Shown in pieces: positions 62,885 to 64,000 of a stretch of 64,000 nucleotides of DNA (the first letter of the stretch is position 1; every line of letters begins with the position of its first letter). The stretch is from Chaenocephalus aceratus (taxonomy: Eukaryota; Chordata; Actinopteri; Perciformes; Channichthyidae). The notes under the pieces were generated by a model. It worked only from the letters and a program-made list of their open reading frames with translations, was not told the origin of the DNA and made no database searches. A program made the position numbers and the translations under genes. The DNA is taken from assembly GCA_023974075.1 (NCBI GenBank), contig CM043803.1, positions 5,916,282 to 5,980,281 of the forward strand. Reading direction: 5' to 3'.

Positions 62885-64000
62885 CTGTAAAAAAATTAAA
62901 TAGATAAAATATAGAAAAAAGGGAGAGAAACAGGTAAAAGGTTAAATGTTGATGACAGCATCCGTGTCAATCCCTACAGCTCGCTTTTTAGCTTTTATAG
63001 AAATGTGAGCAAAAACCTGGATGTACACGTTGTCATCTATCACTGAGCTTTTACGCCCAAGCACGTCTACATGTTGCAGAAGGAATAACATGCATTTAAT
63101 GGATTTCTTGCGTTTATTTCCCCCTGGCTGGACATGTTGCTACACTCTGCGAAACCCATTCGCATCATAATCCATTCATTGCCATCTGGGAAAAAAAAGA
63201 GAAACCTAAGAGCAAAGTAAACTTCCTAAATCCATTTCCTGTCTGTAAGACCCCAGCAGAATTAGAAAGAGAGTGATGGGCAGACTGTGCTGCCAGGACT
63301 GACGGCCATGAGTTAATGTAAATCATTGATTCCCTTTAAGGGCCCCAGTCACTTTCCCTCTCAGTCGAAAGCTCTCAGCCGTCCGTCGCTTCCTTTCCTC
63401 TAATTTCCTACAGACATACACAGGTTCCAAAAATCTTATCTTGTGTTTCTTACCTTCCAATAAGAAGTGGGAGAAGGAAAGAGGGGGAGAGAGGGGAGGG
63501 TTGAAACAGAGGGCTTAGTATTTCAATACACAAGAATGGAGATAAGGGGCAGAGCAGCAACATACATCAAGTGACAACTCATGCTGCCTAATCTTGGTTT
63601 CGCATTGCTCTATATACAGCTTCTATCTTGACCTGGCCGTGCAGCAACCAAAGAAGAAATAAAATCAACTTGTCATTCCTTAACCAGGGGAAAGGGGAGC
63701 GGATTGTTCAGAGGGAAAACATCTGCTCTTAATTCGGATAAATCTTTTACCAAACAGCCGTCGGAGTGCTAATTGTGACAGCATGGGAGCACAATGTTCA
63801 CGTGCTCTCTACATCCGTCCTCCTCAAGAGAACGGTCACAGTTTCACGTGACAGGATGGGTAAAGTCAAGATGACCCACAGTAGGAGGGCGGCACCACTT
63901 GGTGATGCACAGGGAAGGACGGATTAGAGAGCACCTGAAGTTGTATTTAAAATGTAAAACTAAGTAGGACATGCACATGCAAAAGGCTGCATGGAAAACA
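62885..64000. other. camk2g intron, nothing further recognised
   Basis: No exon matching the expected upstream CaMKII segments (for example ILTTMLATRNFS) is visible on the minus strand, so the next exon lies beyond the window. No clear repeat structure is seen. Confidence 0.5.

Noticed and set aside
63440..63470. Possible small camk2g exon ending GGAAG|GTAAG on the minus strand
   Set aside because: A donor-like sequence exists, but no acceptor and no CaMKII-like residues precede it.

Overview
This window is vertebrate nuclear DNA, almost certainly from a teleost fish. The genes have small phase-matched exons with GT-AG splice sites, set in introns full of fish-type repeats: very long CA/GT microsatellites, hAT elements with 8-bp target duplications, an L2/CR1-like LINE and tRNA-derived SINE pieces. 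No rRNA, intact tRNA gene, CRISPR array or prokaryotic operon is visible.

Layout. (1) About 1-3790 is upstream sequence without a recognisable gene. (2) From 3791 to 33186, plus strand, lies a neurotrypsin-like gene (PRSS12 architecture: signal peptide, kringle, four SRCR domains, trypsin-like domain) in 14 coding exons. Its introns carry a broken TRIM pseudogene split by a DNA transposon, several hAT and TTAA-type elements, and a near full-length but frameshifted LINE. (3) About 34.1-36.0 kb is intergenic repeat sequence. (4) About 36.0-46.8 kb is a unit with short inverted ends and AACAC-rich flanks. It holds a decayed, intron-containing copy of the teleost multicopy family usually annotated as SAMD3-like, interrupted by four hAT insertions and a SINE. 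(5) About 46.8-50.9 kb is transposon remnant and microsatellite. (6) From 62884 down to 54011, minus strand, are the last nine visible exons of a CaMKII gene. These cover the variable linker and the association domain, and residue choices fit the gamma paralogue (camk2g). Its probable 3' UTR reaches toward 50.9 kb, and its kinase-domain exons lie beyond the right edge.

The two host genes converge tail to tail. The neurotrypsin-like protein would be secreted. Its protease domain appears catalytically dead: the activation cleavage motif, the catalytic His, Asp189, Asp194 and Ser214/Trp215 are all replaced, while the kringle and SRCR domains look well kept. Because it lies next to camk2g rather than camk2d, it may be a separate ohnologue of PRSS12 retained as a non-catalytic binding protein. 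The CaMKII exons include two frame-neutral linker cassettes, one of them just downstream (in transcript sense) of a roughly 285-nt UG tract. Exon limits were read by eye from splice sites and frame continuity, so single-base errors are possible.
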